The notes under the pieces: model-generated
Databases searched by the model: none
Seen by the model: only the letters and a program-made list of their open reading frames with translations
What the model was told of the DNA's origin: nothing
Program-made: the position numbers and the translations under genes
From: Gammaproteobacteria bacterium UBA7310
Lineage (GTDB): Bacteria; Pseudomonadota; Gammaproteobacteria; Pseudomonadales; Ketobacteraceae
Length of the DNA stretch: 64,000 nt
Assembly: GCA_002471665.1 (NCBI GenBank)
Contig: DKQK01000017.1
Span: 74,221-138,220, forward strand
Direction of reading: 5' to 3'
In this document: positions 18,663-27,816 of the stretch, one piece after another
Layout: each line of letters opens with the position of its first letter
Numbering within the stretch: position 1 is the first letter of the stretch

Positions 18663-19317
18663 ACGGCTGCTGAGAGAGACGGCGGTACTGGATGGCATCC
18701 GCCACTTCTTCGGCTTTGGCCTCGGAGGCGATTTTTGACAGGAGCATCAATGCTGCCTGATAGCTCACCAGGCTGCCGTTGGAGGTGATCACGCCGTCGT
18801 CCACAACCACATTGGTATTTTCCTGCACCTTGACCGCGGGAAAATCCCGTTGCAGCTCCGCTTCGCCACCGGCCCAGGTGGTGGCCTGCTTACCGTCCAG
18901 CAGGCCTGCTTTGGCCAAGACAAAGGCACCGGAACAATTGCTGGCCACCCACGACGCATGGCGCCCACTGGATCTGACGTACTCTATTACATCCTGTCGT
19001 CGCAGAATGGGCCCCATATCGTAAGCGCTGGGCACAATCAGCACATCCAGCGACGGTTGTTCACTCAGTTGATGCTGTACGTTCAACGAAATATTTTCGT
19101 GGGTGGTGACACTGGGTTTGGAATCAATGTGGATCAGACTGACGTTATAGTCCCTGAACCAACTCAGTTGGCTCGCGTGACCAAAGACTTCAAGCGGCGC
19201 CGTGATGTCGGAAGTCAGGACGCCATCCCATACCAGGATCCCTATTTGTTTGTCCGCCGCCTGGGAAGACAGGCTGAGTAAACTGGTCAGAAGCAGGGCT
19301 AGAAGCGTACGTAGCAT
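18652..19317 (-). CDS. Exported DJ-1/PfpI (glutamine amidotransferase-like) protein
   Basis: 221 residues. A signal peptide (about 1-21, ending SQA) precedes a DJ-1/PfpI fold starting KQIGILVWDGVLTSDITAPLEVF. The nucleophile elbow Cys is in ASNCSGAFVLAKAGLL, the position used in the amidotransferase-like N-terminal domains of GlxA-type AraC regulators, but no AraC HTH is attached. The ATG at 19317 with GGGAG upstream is preferred over one 48 bases earlier. Substrate and activity are unknown; export to the periplasm is the distinctive feature. Confidence 0.8.
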   Translation of the reverse strand: MLRTLLALLLTSLLSLSSQAADKQIGILVWDGVLTSDITAPLEVFGHASQLSWFRDYNVSLIHIDSKPSVTTHENISLNVQHQLSEQPSLDVLIVPSAYDMGPILRRQDVIEYVRSSGRHASWVASNCSGAFVLAKAGLLDGKQATTWAGGEAELQRDFPAVKVQENTNVVVDDGVITSNGSLVSYQAALMLLSKIASEAKAEEVADAIQYRRLSQQPFIR

Positions 19318-19489
19318 AGTGTTTTCTCCCATATGATGTCGATGCGATGAGGTCAGTGCGGGCAAGCATACGGGCGTAGCAGTGCAGTGAACAGGTGCCT
19401 GCGGTCGTTTCAGTGGTGACGGAAATTCACGACTAATCTAACGGACAGCTTTGGCCTGCGTGCGGGAAGTTTTCCCGGTTTGATATGGC

Positions 19490-20296
19490 TCAACTAAACG
19501 TCTGATCCGACAGTATCACTTCAATTTCCTCCACAATCTGTTGCTGGCGTTGGGCGTTAATGCGCTGGCGCAGGTTCCGGGATAACTCTTCAAGGTGATC
19601 CCTGGCCCCTTCCATCTGTCGAAGGCGCCAACGGTTCTCCGTATGCAGGGAAACGGTCAGATAGTGCATCAGGCCCTGTTGCAGATAGTGCAGCTGCAGT
19701 TCCTGCAGCAGTGTTGCGGCTGGTAATGTTGTGCAGAGGGAGGCGGCGTTGCAATGATCGGGCTGCGGCAGCGGCAGTAGCTGCACGATTTCAGGCTGGT
19801 TGTGGTCGTGATAAAGCACGCGAATACGACGGGGGAAGCCCGTGCGCACACTTGTATCGACAATGCTGTGCATCACTGCCAGGGATTCGTCAATGCCTGC
19901 AGCGGCCCGCAGCGCAATAACGTTGTCGTAGGTTGACAGTTTGTCTGCCAGGCGGGTTCCAACCGCCAGTATGATCTCGGTATCCTGTAATGCCAGTTCG
20001 TGAAAGCGTTGTGCCACCAGCTCGTTGAAACCACCACAGAAACCCCGCTCCGATCCCAGCACCAGCAGCAGGTCGGGGCCCGGTGCCGCCGGCAGTTGGC
20101 CGGCAGCCGCGCCGCCGCGGTGAAACAGAAATTGATCCATGGCCTGGCGGCAGCTGTCAAACACTGAGCGCTGGTGACCCTGGGCTTTTTCCAGGCGCAA
20201 CATTTCCACCCGAGCCAGGTTGCGCATGGCAGTGATGATATCGTCCAGCTCTTCATACAGTTCCAGGCGATAGTTGTTCTCGGCCCGTTGACTCAT
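19490..20296 (-). CDS. atpG: N-type ATPase gamma subunit
   Basis: 268 residues. Central-stalk subunit with long N- and C-terminal helices and the conserved SERGFCGGFNE motif (SDRGLCGGFN in housekeeping gamma). The C-terminal helix ends RINAQRQQQIVEEIEVI, which enters the alpha/beta hexamer. The start ATG overlaps the atpA stop (ATGA). Last gene of the alternative ATPase operon. A small hairpin (CGGGAA/TTCCCG at 19463-19477) lies downstream but lacks a T tract. Confidence 0.9.
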   Translation of the reverse strand: MSQRAENNYRLELYEELDDIITAMRNLARVEMLRLEKAQGHQRSVFDSCRQAMDQFLFHRGGAAAGQLPAAPGPDLLLVLGSERGFCGGFNELVAQRFHELALQDTEIILAVGTRLADKLSTYDNVIALRAAAGIDESLAVMHSIVDTSVRTGFPRRIRVLYHDHNQPEIVQLLPLPQPDHCNAASLCTTLPAATLLQELQLHYLQQGLMHYLTVSLHTENRWRLRQMEGARDHLEELSRNLRQRINAQRQQQIVEEIEVILSDQTFS

Positions 20297-21750
20297 GTTG
20301 GTTGCAGCCAGGTTTGAATTTGTTGCCGCCACTGGTCGCGGCTGGCATCCAGGGTCAGCTTGCTTTGCTTGGCGGCGGCTTCCAGCTGCAACAGAATGGA
20401 GGGGAGCCGATTCAGCTCGCAATCGTCCAGCAGTTTCTCGTTATAGGCAATCAGCCAGGTCAGTTGGCCGGTGGCACTCACCGGGGTTAATCGATCCTGC
20501 ACCATGATCTGGCGCAGCACCCGGCCCCGTTTCAACTTTGCTTCCATGGCCGGCTCCAGCCGGGTTCCAAAACGGGTAAAGGCTTCCAGCTCCAGAAATT
20601 GCAGATAGTCCAGGCGGATGCGGCCGGCTTCCTGTTTGATGGCTGGGTGCTGTGCCTTGCCGCCAATCCGCGATACCGAGCGGGTTACATCAATGGCGGG
20701 CAGCATGCCGGCGGCAAACAGCTTTTGATCCAGGTAGATTTGGCCGTCGGTAATGGAAATCAGATTGGTGGGAATGTAGGAAGCGATTTCTCCCTGTTTG
20801 GTTTCCACAATGGGTAGAGCCGTCATGGAGCCACCGCCCAGTTCCGGAGACAGAACCGTGGTGCGCTCCAGCAAGCGCGAATGCAGGTAAAATATATCGC
20901 CGGGATAGGCTTCCCGCCCCGGTGGCCGATGCAATAACAGGGACAGTTCCCGATACGCTTGTGCGTGCTGGGTCAGGTCATCGTAGATGATCAGGGTATC
21001 CTTGCCGCGCTGCATCCAGTATTCGGCAATGGCGCAACCGGAAAACGGCGCCAGGTAGCGGCAACCGGAAAGCTCGTTGGCTTCGGCCACCACCAGGGTA
21101 GTGTAGGCGGTGGCGCCCTGCTCCTGCAGCGTATCGATGAGGGTGGCCACGCTGCTGCGGGTCTGGCCGATGCTGACGTATACGCACAACACGTCTTCGC
21201 CCTGTTGTCGCAGTATGGCGTCCACGGCCAGGGAGGTTTTCCCCAGGCCGTTATCGCCGATGATCAACTGGCGCTGGCCTTTGCCGATGGGAATCTGGGA
21301 ATCGATGATGCGGTTGCCGGTGTACAGTGGATTGCGGACAAAATTGCGGTCCAGAATGGTGGGAGAGGTCACCTCCAGTAAGCCCCGCTGATGATCGGCA
21401 GGCGCCGGCATGTCGTCCAGGGGCCGGCCCAGGGGATCCAGCACCCGTCCCAAAACACTGTCACCGATGGTAATGTCCAGGCGTCGGCCGGAACGCCGAA
21501 CGCTGATGCCGGATGACAGGGAGGCCTTTTGCTCCAACACGATCGCGCCCAGCTTTTCCGGATCCAGCAGAAACACCAGGGCAGTACTGCCGTCTTCCAG
21601 GTAAATCACCTCGTCCATCATGGCGGACGGCAATCCCTGCACCCAGATGATGCCGTCACCCACGCTGATCACCGTGCCCTGTTCGGTGATGCGGGTGCTG
21701 ATGCTGTAATCGGGGTTGAGATCAAACAGCGATCTGGAATCAGATGGCAT
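20293..21750 (-). CDS. atpA: N-type ATPase alpha subunit
   Basis: 485 residues. Non-catalytic nucleotide-binding subunit with P-loop GDNGLGKTSL and the alpha-type SVSRIGGKAQ motif. It is shorter than housekeeping AtpA (about 513) and lacks its usual N-terminal helix, which fits an operon with no separate delta gene. The ATG at 21750 follows the family pattern (MPSDSRSLFDLNPDYS) and overlaps the end of atpF by 11 bases. Confidence 0.92.
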   Translation of the reverse strand: MPSDSRSLFDLNPDYSISTRITEQGTVISVGDGIIWVQGLPSAMMDEVIYLEDGSTALVFLLDPEKLGAIVLEQKASLSSGISVRRSGRRLDITIGDSVLGRVLDPLGRPLDDMPAPADHQRGLLEVTSPTILDRNFVRNPLYTGNRIIDSQIPIGKGQRQLIIGDNGLGKTSLAVDAILRQQGEDVLCVYVSIGQTRSSVATLIDTLQEQGATAYTTLVVAEANELSGCRYLAPFSGCAIAEYWMQRGKDTLIIYDDLTQHAQAYRELSLLLHRPPGREAYPGDIFYLHSRLLERTTVLSPELGGGSMTALPIVETKQGEIASYIPTNLISITDGQIYLDQKLFAAGMLPAIDVTRSVSRIGGKAQHPAIKQEAGRIRLDYLQFLELEAFTRFGTRLEPAMEAKLKRGRVLRQIMVQDRLTPVSATGQLTWLIAYNEKLLDDCELNRLPSILLQLEAAAKQSKLTLDASRDQWRQQIQTWLQPT

Positions 21751-22486
21751 GGTGCAATTCCGCCTTAAAGAATTCCAGTTCATCCACCAGATTGGCATGC
21801 AAGGTCAACGGCCCGATGTTAAGGCGAATGCCACTGATCAGCGATTCGTCCAGGCGGGTGTCCAGGCTCACGGTCTGGTGCAGTGTGTCGGTCAATGTGT
21901 GCTGTAGCTGTTGCAGTTGATCGGGTGCCAATGGTCGCGCCGATGTGACAAGCAACGTGGTTTGCTTGTGCAGGGCATTGGTAATCTCGTCGTGTTCTGC
22001 GGCCGATAACGCCTGCAGGTCTTCCTGTAACATGTTGAGCAGGGCGTTATCCAGATCCTCCCCGGCTAACCGGCGCAGCAACTGTTGAGTTAACAGCAGG
22101 GCACCCTGTTGGGACTCCTGGCGGGCCTTTGCTGCCAGTGCTGCCTTGTCCTGTTCCAATATGGACTGCAGGCGTTTCTTCTCGGTTTCCGCCTCCTCTC
22201 GGACTTTGGTCATCGCCTGTTGCCGTTGCTCGCTTAATTCGGTTAACAGCGCCTGTCGCTGGTGCGCTCTTTCCACATCCCACTCATCAATTTTGGCTTG
22301 CAGGGTCTGTTGCAGTGATGCCGCCGCTTGCTGTTGCGCTTCGGCATCCTGTTGTGCCTGTTTCAGCTGCTGTTGACGGCGGGCAATGGCAGCCTGAACC
22401 GGCTTGAACAGAAAGCGTTGCAGTAGCCAGATCAGTACCAGGAAATTAACGATTTCCAATACGAGGGTAAGTGGGTCAAGTTCCAT
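21740..22486 (-). CDS. atpF: N-type ATPase b subunit with delta-like C-terminal extension
   Basis: 248 residues, far longer than ordinary b subunits (about 156). One N-terminal membrane helix (VLEIVNFLVLIWLLQRFLF) leads into a Gln/Ala-rich coiled-coil stalk. The last ~100 residues resemble the delta subunit, including DTRLDESLISGIRLNIGPLTL, like the delta C-terminal strand motif. The operon has no atpH, so peripheral-stalk and delta functions appear fused here, as is typical of N-ATPases. Confidence 0.88.
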   Translation of the reverse strand: MELDPLTLVLEIVNFLVLIWLLQRFLFKPVQAAIARRQQQLKQAQQDAEAQQQAAASLQQTLQAKIDEWDVERAHQRQALLTELSEQRQQAMTKVREEAETEKKRLQSILEQDKAALAAKARQESQQGALLLTQQLLRRLAGEDLDNALLNMLQEDLQALSAAEHDEITNALHKQTTLLVTSARPLAPDQLQQLQHTLTDTLHQTVSLDTRLDESLISGIRLNIGPLTLHANLVDELEFFKAELHHAI

Positions 22487-22498
22487 CAGCAGGCGCCG

Positions 22499-22765
22499 TT
22501 ACTGAACGAAGTATTCAAGCAGTGGGTTGCGAAACAGTATGATCAGCACCACCACCAACACGTAAATCGCCAACGATTCGATCATGGCTAACCCGATGAA
22601 CAGGGTGCGGGTGATGATTTTCTCCGCCTCCGGTTGTCGTGCCAGTGCATCCAGGGCCTGGGCAATGGCTTTGCCCATGGCGTAGGCCGGCAGGGCACCA
22701 CCAATGGCGATGGCCAGGGCGGCTACCACAGTGGACAGTGTGCTGAACCAGTGTAGGTCGGTCAT
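22499..22765 (-). CDS. atpE: N-type ATPase c subunit (rotor ring)
   Basis: 88 residues, two membrane helices with the ARQPE loop and the ion-binding Glu in AMIESLAIYVLV. Na+-binding c subunits keep a Gln or Glu in helix 1 and Ser/Thr plus Tyr after the helix-2 Glu. Here E, S and Y of helix 2 are present (ESLAIY), but the helix-1 ligand position reads LPAYAMGKA, Met where recalled N-ATPase relatives have Glu, and the residue after ES is Leu rather than Thr. Translation of this region was checked base by base. Proton rather than Na+ coupling is therefore possible. Confidence 0.93.
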   Translation of the reverse strand: MTDLHWFSTLSTVVAALAIAIGGALPAYAMGKAIAQALDALARQPEAEKIITRTLFIGLAMIESLAIYVLVVVLIILFRNPLLEYFVQ

Positions 22766-23442
22766 GTGTTTTTGCTCCCTTGTTCAGATGAGGTTGTTTT
22801 ATTTTCCAGGCTGGTGCCGATATAAAGCAGGGCCAGTACGCCGAAGATGTAAGCCTGAATCAGCGCTTCCACCAGGTGCAGCATCATCAGTGGTACCGGC
22901 ACCAGAAAACCGGCCACCAGCAGCACCAACAGAATGGCCATCTCCAGGCTCATGATATTGCCGAACAGGCGAATGGCCAGGGCCAGAGTGCGGCTGATCT
23001 CACTCATCAGGTGAAACGGCAACATAATCGGATTGGGGGACAGATAATGCTTCAGGTAGGTTTTCAGCCCCAGGTTGCGGATACCAAACCAGTGCACCGA
23101 GACAAAGACGATTACAGCCAGTCCGGCGGTTACCGACAAATCTGCAGTGGGGGAATGCAGCCCGGGAATCAGCCCCAGCAGATTGGCGCACACCAGATAG
23201 ACCCACAAGGTGGCAATAAACGGGGTGACTTGTTTGTAGTGGTTGGGCACCACTTCTTGCACCGCGTTTTCCATCATGGCAAACAGGGATTCGGCACCGG
23301 TGCGCCACAGGTTATCTTCCTGTTGCAGTTTATGACGGATAAACGCACTGAACGACAACAATAGCAGCATCACCAGCCAGGTGGTGAGTAGAGATCCGCT
23401 CAGGGAGAGCGTCCCGAAGTGGATACCTTGTGCTTCGTTCAT
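22762..23442 (-). CDS. atpB: N-type ATPase a subunit
   Basis: 226 residues. Membrane stator with about five or six helices and the essential Arg in SRTLALAIRLFGNIMS, plus the C-terminal LVEALIQAYIFGVLALLYIG segment. The ATG at 23442 overlaps the stop of the upstream AtpI-like gene (ATGA), and its own stop overlaps the atpE start. No cleavable signal peptide. Confidence 0.93.
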   Translation of the reverse strand: MNEAQGIHFGTLSLSGSLLTTWLVMLLLLSFSAFIRHKLQQEDNLWRTGAESLFAMMENAVQEVVPNHYKQVTPFIATLWVYLVCANLLGLIPGLHSPTADLSVTAGLAVIVFVSVHWFGIRNLGLKTYLKHYLSPNPIMLPFHLMSEISRTLALAIRLFGNIMSLEMAILLVLLVAGFLVPVPLMMLHLVEALIQAYIFGVLALLYIGTSLENKTTSSEQGSKNT

Positions 23443-23714
23443 GAACGCCCCCGGATATACCACACCATATTCCAGATGCCGGCGACCACACCGAGAATGA
23501 TAAAGCTGACCGTCCAGCGGGTGCCGAATTCTGCATTCAGGCTGTCCAGCCAGCGCCCGAAGTAGGCCCCGCCTACCATGGGGATCACCAGCAACAATCC
23601 CAGGGTGCCACCGTACATCAACAGCCCGAACAGCCCCGCCGGCGCCTGTTCGCCCCGATCCTGTCGTGCGTTATCCCGTTGCAGCGATTCGCGGAAATCA
23701 TCCCGTTGATTCAC
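23439..23714 (-). CDS. atpQ: AtpI/AtpZ-like small membrane protein of the N-ATPase operon (AtpQ)
   Basis: 91 residues. A charged N-terminal segment precedes two membrane helices with the AtpI-family pattern YGGTLGLLLVIPMVGGAYFG ... WTVSFIILGVVAG. The GTG at 23714 overlaps the TGA of atpC and has an ideal AGGAGG site, so it is preferred over an upstream in-frame start inside atpC. In N-ATPase operons this position is usually followed by a second small membrane gene (atpR), but here atpB follows directly. Confidence 0.8.
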   Translation of the reverse strand: MNQRDDFRESLQRDNARQDRGEQAPAGLFGLLMYGGTLGLLLVIPMVGGAYFGRWLDSLNAEFGTRWTVSFIILGVVAGIWNMVWYIRGRS

Positions 23715-24118
23715 AGCTGTCCTCCTTGCTGATTCATTTCCCACAGCCTGCGTGCCAGGGCCTGTTCCATCTGCGTTACGTTGCGCAGGGTTGTGTCCTG
23801 GGTTTCACTTTCCTGTTGCCAGCGGGTTTCCAGCAGATGCAGCAATTGCTGGCGGCTGTCGCTCAATACAAACTGGGTGGTCATCAATTGCAGCCGGTTG
23901 TTGTGAAACCACAGTGTTGCTCCGGGTTGGGCAATATAATGCCAGTGGCTGTCGTCTGTTTTATAGCGCGCCAATCCTGGCTGCAAACAGGTAACAAAGG
24001 TTTCATGGCCGGCCTGCAGGCCAAAACGGCCACTGCGATCCGTGGCAACAAAACTGTGGGCGCCATCGATCTGCTCTTTACGGGTGCAATCCATCAACAC
24101 CAGAGTGAAAGGGGTCAT
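23711..24118 (-). CDS. atpC: N-type ATPase epsilon subunit
   Basis: 135 residues. The N-terminal beta-sandwich of F1 epsilon (MTPFTLVLMDCTRKEQIDGAHSF) is recognisable, with the GRFGLQAGHETFVTCLQPG loop equivalent to the GxxGILPGHxP motif. A C-terminal helical hairpin follows (QDTTLRNVTQMEQALARRLWEM). Sequence is divergent from housekeeping epsilon, as expected for N-ATPases. It overlaps atpD by four bases. Confidence 0.88.
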   Translation of the reverse strand: MTPFTLVLMDCTRKEQIDGAHSFVATDRSGRFGLQAGHETFVTCLQPGLARYKTDDSHWHYIAQPGATLWFHNNRLQLMTTQFVLSDSRQQLLHLLETRWQQESETQDTTLRNVTQMEQALARRLWEMNQQGGQL

Positions 24119-25548
24119 GAGGCGTTCCCCTGCTGGCTTGCTGATGTGGTGCTGGTTTTATTTGTGAGCGTGCCTTTCATGTAGCAGTCAGCTTCATCCA
24201 GTTGATCAAAGCGGCCGTCCAGAAAACCTTCACAGTCGTCAAGCAAATCATCCAGCTCAACACTGACGCCGGCAATGCCGGTGTGATCCGCCACCACGCT
24301 GAAGGGTTGTGTTAAATAGCGCTCCAGCTTACGAGCCCGTTGCACGACTTTGCGGTCTTGCGCCGATAATTCCTCGATCCCAAGGATGGTGATGATGTCT
24401 TCCAGTTCCCGGTAGCGGGCCAGATGTTCTCTGACTGCCATGGCAACGGTATAGTGGCGTGCGCCCAGCATGTGCCGGTCGAGCATGCGGCTGCTGGATT
24501 TCAGTGGGTCAACGGAGGGATAAATACCTTTGGCAGCCTGTTGGCGGGACAGTATGACTTTGGTGTCCAGGTGATTCATGATGGCGCTCACCGCCGGGTC
24601 GGACATGTCATCTGCCGGTACATACACGGCCTGCACCGAGGTAATCGCGCCGTGCCGGGTTGAGAGAATCCGCTCTTCCAACGATGCCACTTCGGTAACC
24701 AGTGTGGGTTGGTAGCCCACCGTGGCCGGCATGCGACCCAACAGGCCGGAAATTTCACTGCCGGCCTGTACGAAACGGAACATATTGTCCATCAGGAACA
24801 ACACTTCTGATTGCAACGAATCCCGCAGATACTCAGCGTAGGTGAGGGCGGTGTAACCCACATGAAAGCGCACACCGGGGGATTCATCCATTTGCCCGTA
24901 CACCAGCAGTGCCTGGGGCAGTACGCCGGAATCCTTCATCTCATGCCACAGTTCGTGCCCTTCCCGCATGCGCTCGCCAACACCGGCAAACACGGATACC
25001 CCTTGATGCAGGGAACTGACCGCATGCATGAATTCCATCATCAGTACCGTTTTGCCTACTCCGGCACCACCGAACAGCCCGGTTTTGCCCCCTTTTACGA
25101 ACGGGCACAGCAGATCGATCACCTTGATGCCGGTGGTCAGAATTTCCTTGGCGGGTACGGTTTCGGTCAGCGCGGGTGGCTGCGCCAGAATATTGCGGTA
25201 GTCGCTGCTTGCGAAGGCGGGCATCTTGTCCAGAGGCTCACCAAAGACGTTGAGCATGCGTCCCAGGCAGTCGGGGGCCACCGGCACGTGCAGTGGTGCG
25301 CCGGTGTCGAACACCGGCATTCCGCGCGCCAGGCCCGCGGTGCTGTGCAGGGCGATGGCTCGGATACGGCTGGGGTTAAGGTGCTGGAACACCTCCAGCA
25401 ACACCGGTTCCCGGTGATCGCGTACCATCAGGGCCTGATTCAGCGGTGGCAGGTAGCGGGTACAGATGTCCACCACCGGCCCATGCACGGCGTCGACTTG
25501 TCCTATCAGGGTGGTGGTGGCTGCGGGATCCTGTTCTGGCATGGCCAT
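24115..25548 (-). CDS. atpD: N-type ATPase beta subunit (catalytic)
   Basis: 477 residues. Catalytic subunit with P-loop GGAGVGKTVLMME, the catalytic Glu in GVGERMREGHEL, and ALTYAEYLRD. It starts with a TLIGQVDAVHGPVVDI beta-barrel. First gene of atpD-C-Q-B-E-F-A-G, all overlapping or within about 12 bases, the gene order of N-type ATPases rather than the housekeeping atpIBEFHAGDC order. The latter operon must be elsewhere if present. Confidence 0.95.
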   Translation of the reverse strand: MAMPEQDPAATTTLIGQVDAVHGPVVDICTRYLPPLNQALMVRDHREPVLLEVFQHLNPSRIRAIALHSTAGLARGMPVFDTGAPLHVPVAPDCLGRMLNVFGEPLDKMPAFASSDYRNILAQPPALTETVPAKEILTTGIKVIDLLCPFVKGGKTGLFGGAGVGKTVLMMEFMHAVSSLHQGVSVFAGVGERMREGHELWHEMKDSGVLPQALLVYGQMDESPGVRFHVGYTALTYAEYLRDSLQSEVLFLMDNMFRFVQAGSEISGLLGRMPATVGYQPTLVTEVASLEERILSTRHGAITSVQAVYVPADDMSDPAVSAIMNHLDTKVILSRQQAAKGIYPSVDPLKSSSRMLDRHMLGARHYTVAMAVREHLARYRELEDIITILGIEELSAQDRKVVQRARKLERYLTQPFSVVADHTGIAGVSVELDDLLDDCEGFLDGRFDQLDEADCYMKGTLTNKTSTTSASQQGNAS

Positions 25549-25648
25549 GCTCTTGGTTGTTAAGAGGTGGTTCAGCTCGAATCTAGAGTATTATCATCCA
25601 TGGGTTTCTGATGTGTATCAAGGCCGGGATGATTAGATTGCAGGGTCT

Positions 25649-27655
25649 CTATTCAAACAGGTTTTTCAAATTGGCCAGATGGGCGTTGCCGATCTCCTGT
25701 TTTTCTTCCTTGGATTTACTGGAACCACGGCCTTCCCAGGCCAGATCATCCTGCGGCATCTCATCCAGAAAGCGGCTGGGGGTGGGTTCGAATTCTTCAC
25801 CGTACTGTTTGCGTTTGGCGGTATAGGTCATGGTCAGTTCGCGCTTGGCACGGGTGATGCCCACATACATCAGGCGGCGTTCTTCCTCGATGTTGTCTTC
25901 CTCAATGCTGGAGCGGTGGGGCAGCAGCTCCTCTTCCATGCCCATCAGGAACACATAGGGAAATTCCAACCCCTTGGAGGCATGCAGGGTCATCAACTGG
26001 ACCCGGTCGGAATCGTCCTCTTCTTTTTGTTGCTCCAGTATGTCCAGCAGAATCAGTTTGCCGATCACGCTCTCCACGTCGTTTTCATCGTCGGCTTTTT
26101 CCAGCATACGCTCGATGGAGGCCACCAGTTGCCAGACGTTTTCCATGCGTTTCTCGGCCATCTTCGGGCTGGAGGATTGTTCCACCAACCAGTTTTCATA
26201 ATCGATGTCGCGGATCATCTGTTTGATGGCCCCCACCGCATGGCCGCGCTGAATGTTTTCCCGGGTTTCTTCCACCCAATCGTGAAAGCGTTTCAGCATG
26301 GCGTATTGTTTGGCTTTCAGGGTTTCCGCCAGCCCCATTTCACAACTTACGGAAAACAGGCTGCGTTCCCGGCTTTGGGCGTATTGGCCGAGCTTCTCCA
26401 GGGTGGTGGGGCCCAGCTCCCGGCGCGGGGTGTTGACGATGCGCAAAAATGCGTTGTCGTCGTCGCTGTTCATGATCAGGCGTAAATACGCCATCACGTC
26501 TTTGATTTCGGCTTTGGAAAAGAAAGAGCTGCCACCGCTGACCTTGTAGGGAACCTGAAACTGCTGCAGTTTTAATTCAATGATGCGCGACTGATGATTG
26601 CCGCGATAGAGCACTGCAAAATCCTTAAACGGGCGTTTGCGCTGCATGTGTTGATTGAGAATATCCCCGGCAATTTTTTCCGCTTCATGATCTTCACTGC
26701 GGCAACGAATGACTCGAATCGGATCACCGAAACCGTGTTCACTCCACAGTTGTTTTTCAAACACATGAGGATTGTTGGCGATCACCTGGTTGGCGCATTT
26801 CAGAATGCGGCCGGAGGAACGGTAATTCTGTTCCAGCTTGATTACTTTTAATGCCGGGTAGTCCTGTGCCAGTTGTGCCAGGTTTTCCGGGCGGGCACCA
26901 CGCCAGGCGTAGATGGATTGATCATCGTCGCCCACCACGGTAAAGCGGGCACGTTTCCCCACCAGCAAGCGCACCAGCAGGTATTGTGAGGTGTTGGTGT
27001 CCTGGTATTCGTCTACCAGCATGTAGTAGATGCGATTGCGCCAGCGTTCCAGCACCTCCTCGTTGTCGCGCAGTAACAGCGTGGGCAACAGAATCAGATC
27101 ATCAAAATCCACCGCATTGTAGGCCCGCAACATGCGGTCATACAGCGCATAGGTGTGGGCGGCGCGCATCTCATCTTCATCGTTGGCCCGCGAGATGGCC
27201 TCGGAGGGGGTGATCAGATCGTTCTTCCAGTTACTGATCTGGTGGCGGATAAAATCCACCTCGTCTGCCCCCACCTCCGACTCTTTGTGCAGTAGCTCGG
27301 TTAACAGGGTGCGGCTGTCCTGATCATCGAATATCGAGAAACCGTTTTTCAGGCCCAGGTGCTGCTGCTCCTTGCGGATGATGTTGAGGCCCAGGTTGTG
27401 AAAGGTGGATACGGTGAGGCCGCGGGCCAGCTTGCCTTTCACCAACTGACTCACCCGCTCTTTCATTTCCCGGGAAGCCTTATTGGTAAAGGTAACGGCT
27501 ACGATGCGGTGGGCCGGGATCTCACAATTTTCGATCAAATGAGCGATTTTGCGGGTGATCACACTGGTTTTGCCGGAGCCTGCGCCTGCCAGCACCAGCA
27601 AGGGGCCGTCAATGTAATGAACTGCTTCTGACTGGCGGGGATTCAACTTGCTCAC
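25649..27655 (-). CDS. rep: ATP-dependent DNA helicase Rep
   Basis: 668 residues. Superfamily 1A 3'-5' helicase that clears proteins ahead of replication forks. Motifs in order: Q motif MSKLNPRQSEAVHYIDGPLLV, Walker A AGAGSGKTSVITRK, VTFTNKASREMKERV (Ia), VDEYQDTNTSQY (II), VGDDDQSIYAWRGA (III), LEQNYRSSGRIL (IV) and MTLHASKGLEFPYVFLMGMEE (V), RRLMYVGITRAK (VI). Length is that of Rep, shorter than UvrD. Monocistronic by position, divergent from the SDR gene. Confidence 0.95.
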   Translation of the reverse strand: MSKLNPRQSEAVHYIDGPLLVLAGAGSGKTSVITRKIAHLIENCEIPAHRIVAVTFTNKASREMKERVSQLVKGKLARGLTVSTFHNLGLNIIRKEQQHLGLKNGFSIFDDQDSRTLLTELLHKESEVGADEVDFIRHQISNWKNDLITPSEAISRANDEDEMRAAHTYALYDRMLRAYNAVDFDDLILLPTLLLRDNEEVLERWRNRIYYMLVDEYQDTNTSQYLLVRLLVGKRARFTVVGDDDQSIYAWRGARPENLAQLAQDYPALKVIKLEQNYRSSGRILKCANQVIANNPHVFEKQLWSEHGFGDPIRVIRCRSEDHEAEKIAGDILNQHMQRKRPFKDFAVLYRGNHQSRIIELKLQQFQVPYKVSGGSSFFSKAEIKDVMAYLRLIMNSDDDNAFLRIVNTPRRELGPTTLEKLGQYAQSRERSLFSVSCEMGLAETLKAKQYAMLKRFHDWVEETRENIQRGHAVGAIKQMIRDIDYENWLVEQSSSPKMAEKRMENVWQLVASIERMLEKADDENDVESVIGKLILLDILEQQKEEDDSDRVQLMTLHASKGLEFPYVFLMGMEEELLPHRSSIEEDNIEEERRLMYVGITRAKRELTMTYTAKRKQYGEEFEPTPSRFLDEMPQDDLAWEGRGSSKSKEEKQEIGNAHLANLKNLFE

Positions 27656-27816
27656 GGACTGCGCTCGAATTGGGGTACATGGGAGTCACCGGGCAGCACA
27701 TTTTACACGTAGAGTGTCACTTTTGGATACTAATCTGTCCGGCTGGTCAATTGGATTGGTTTGGGCTTTCACGTATGCTCGGATGCCATTCAAGCCAGAG
27801 AAATAAGGATTCAGCC

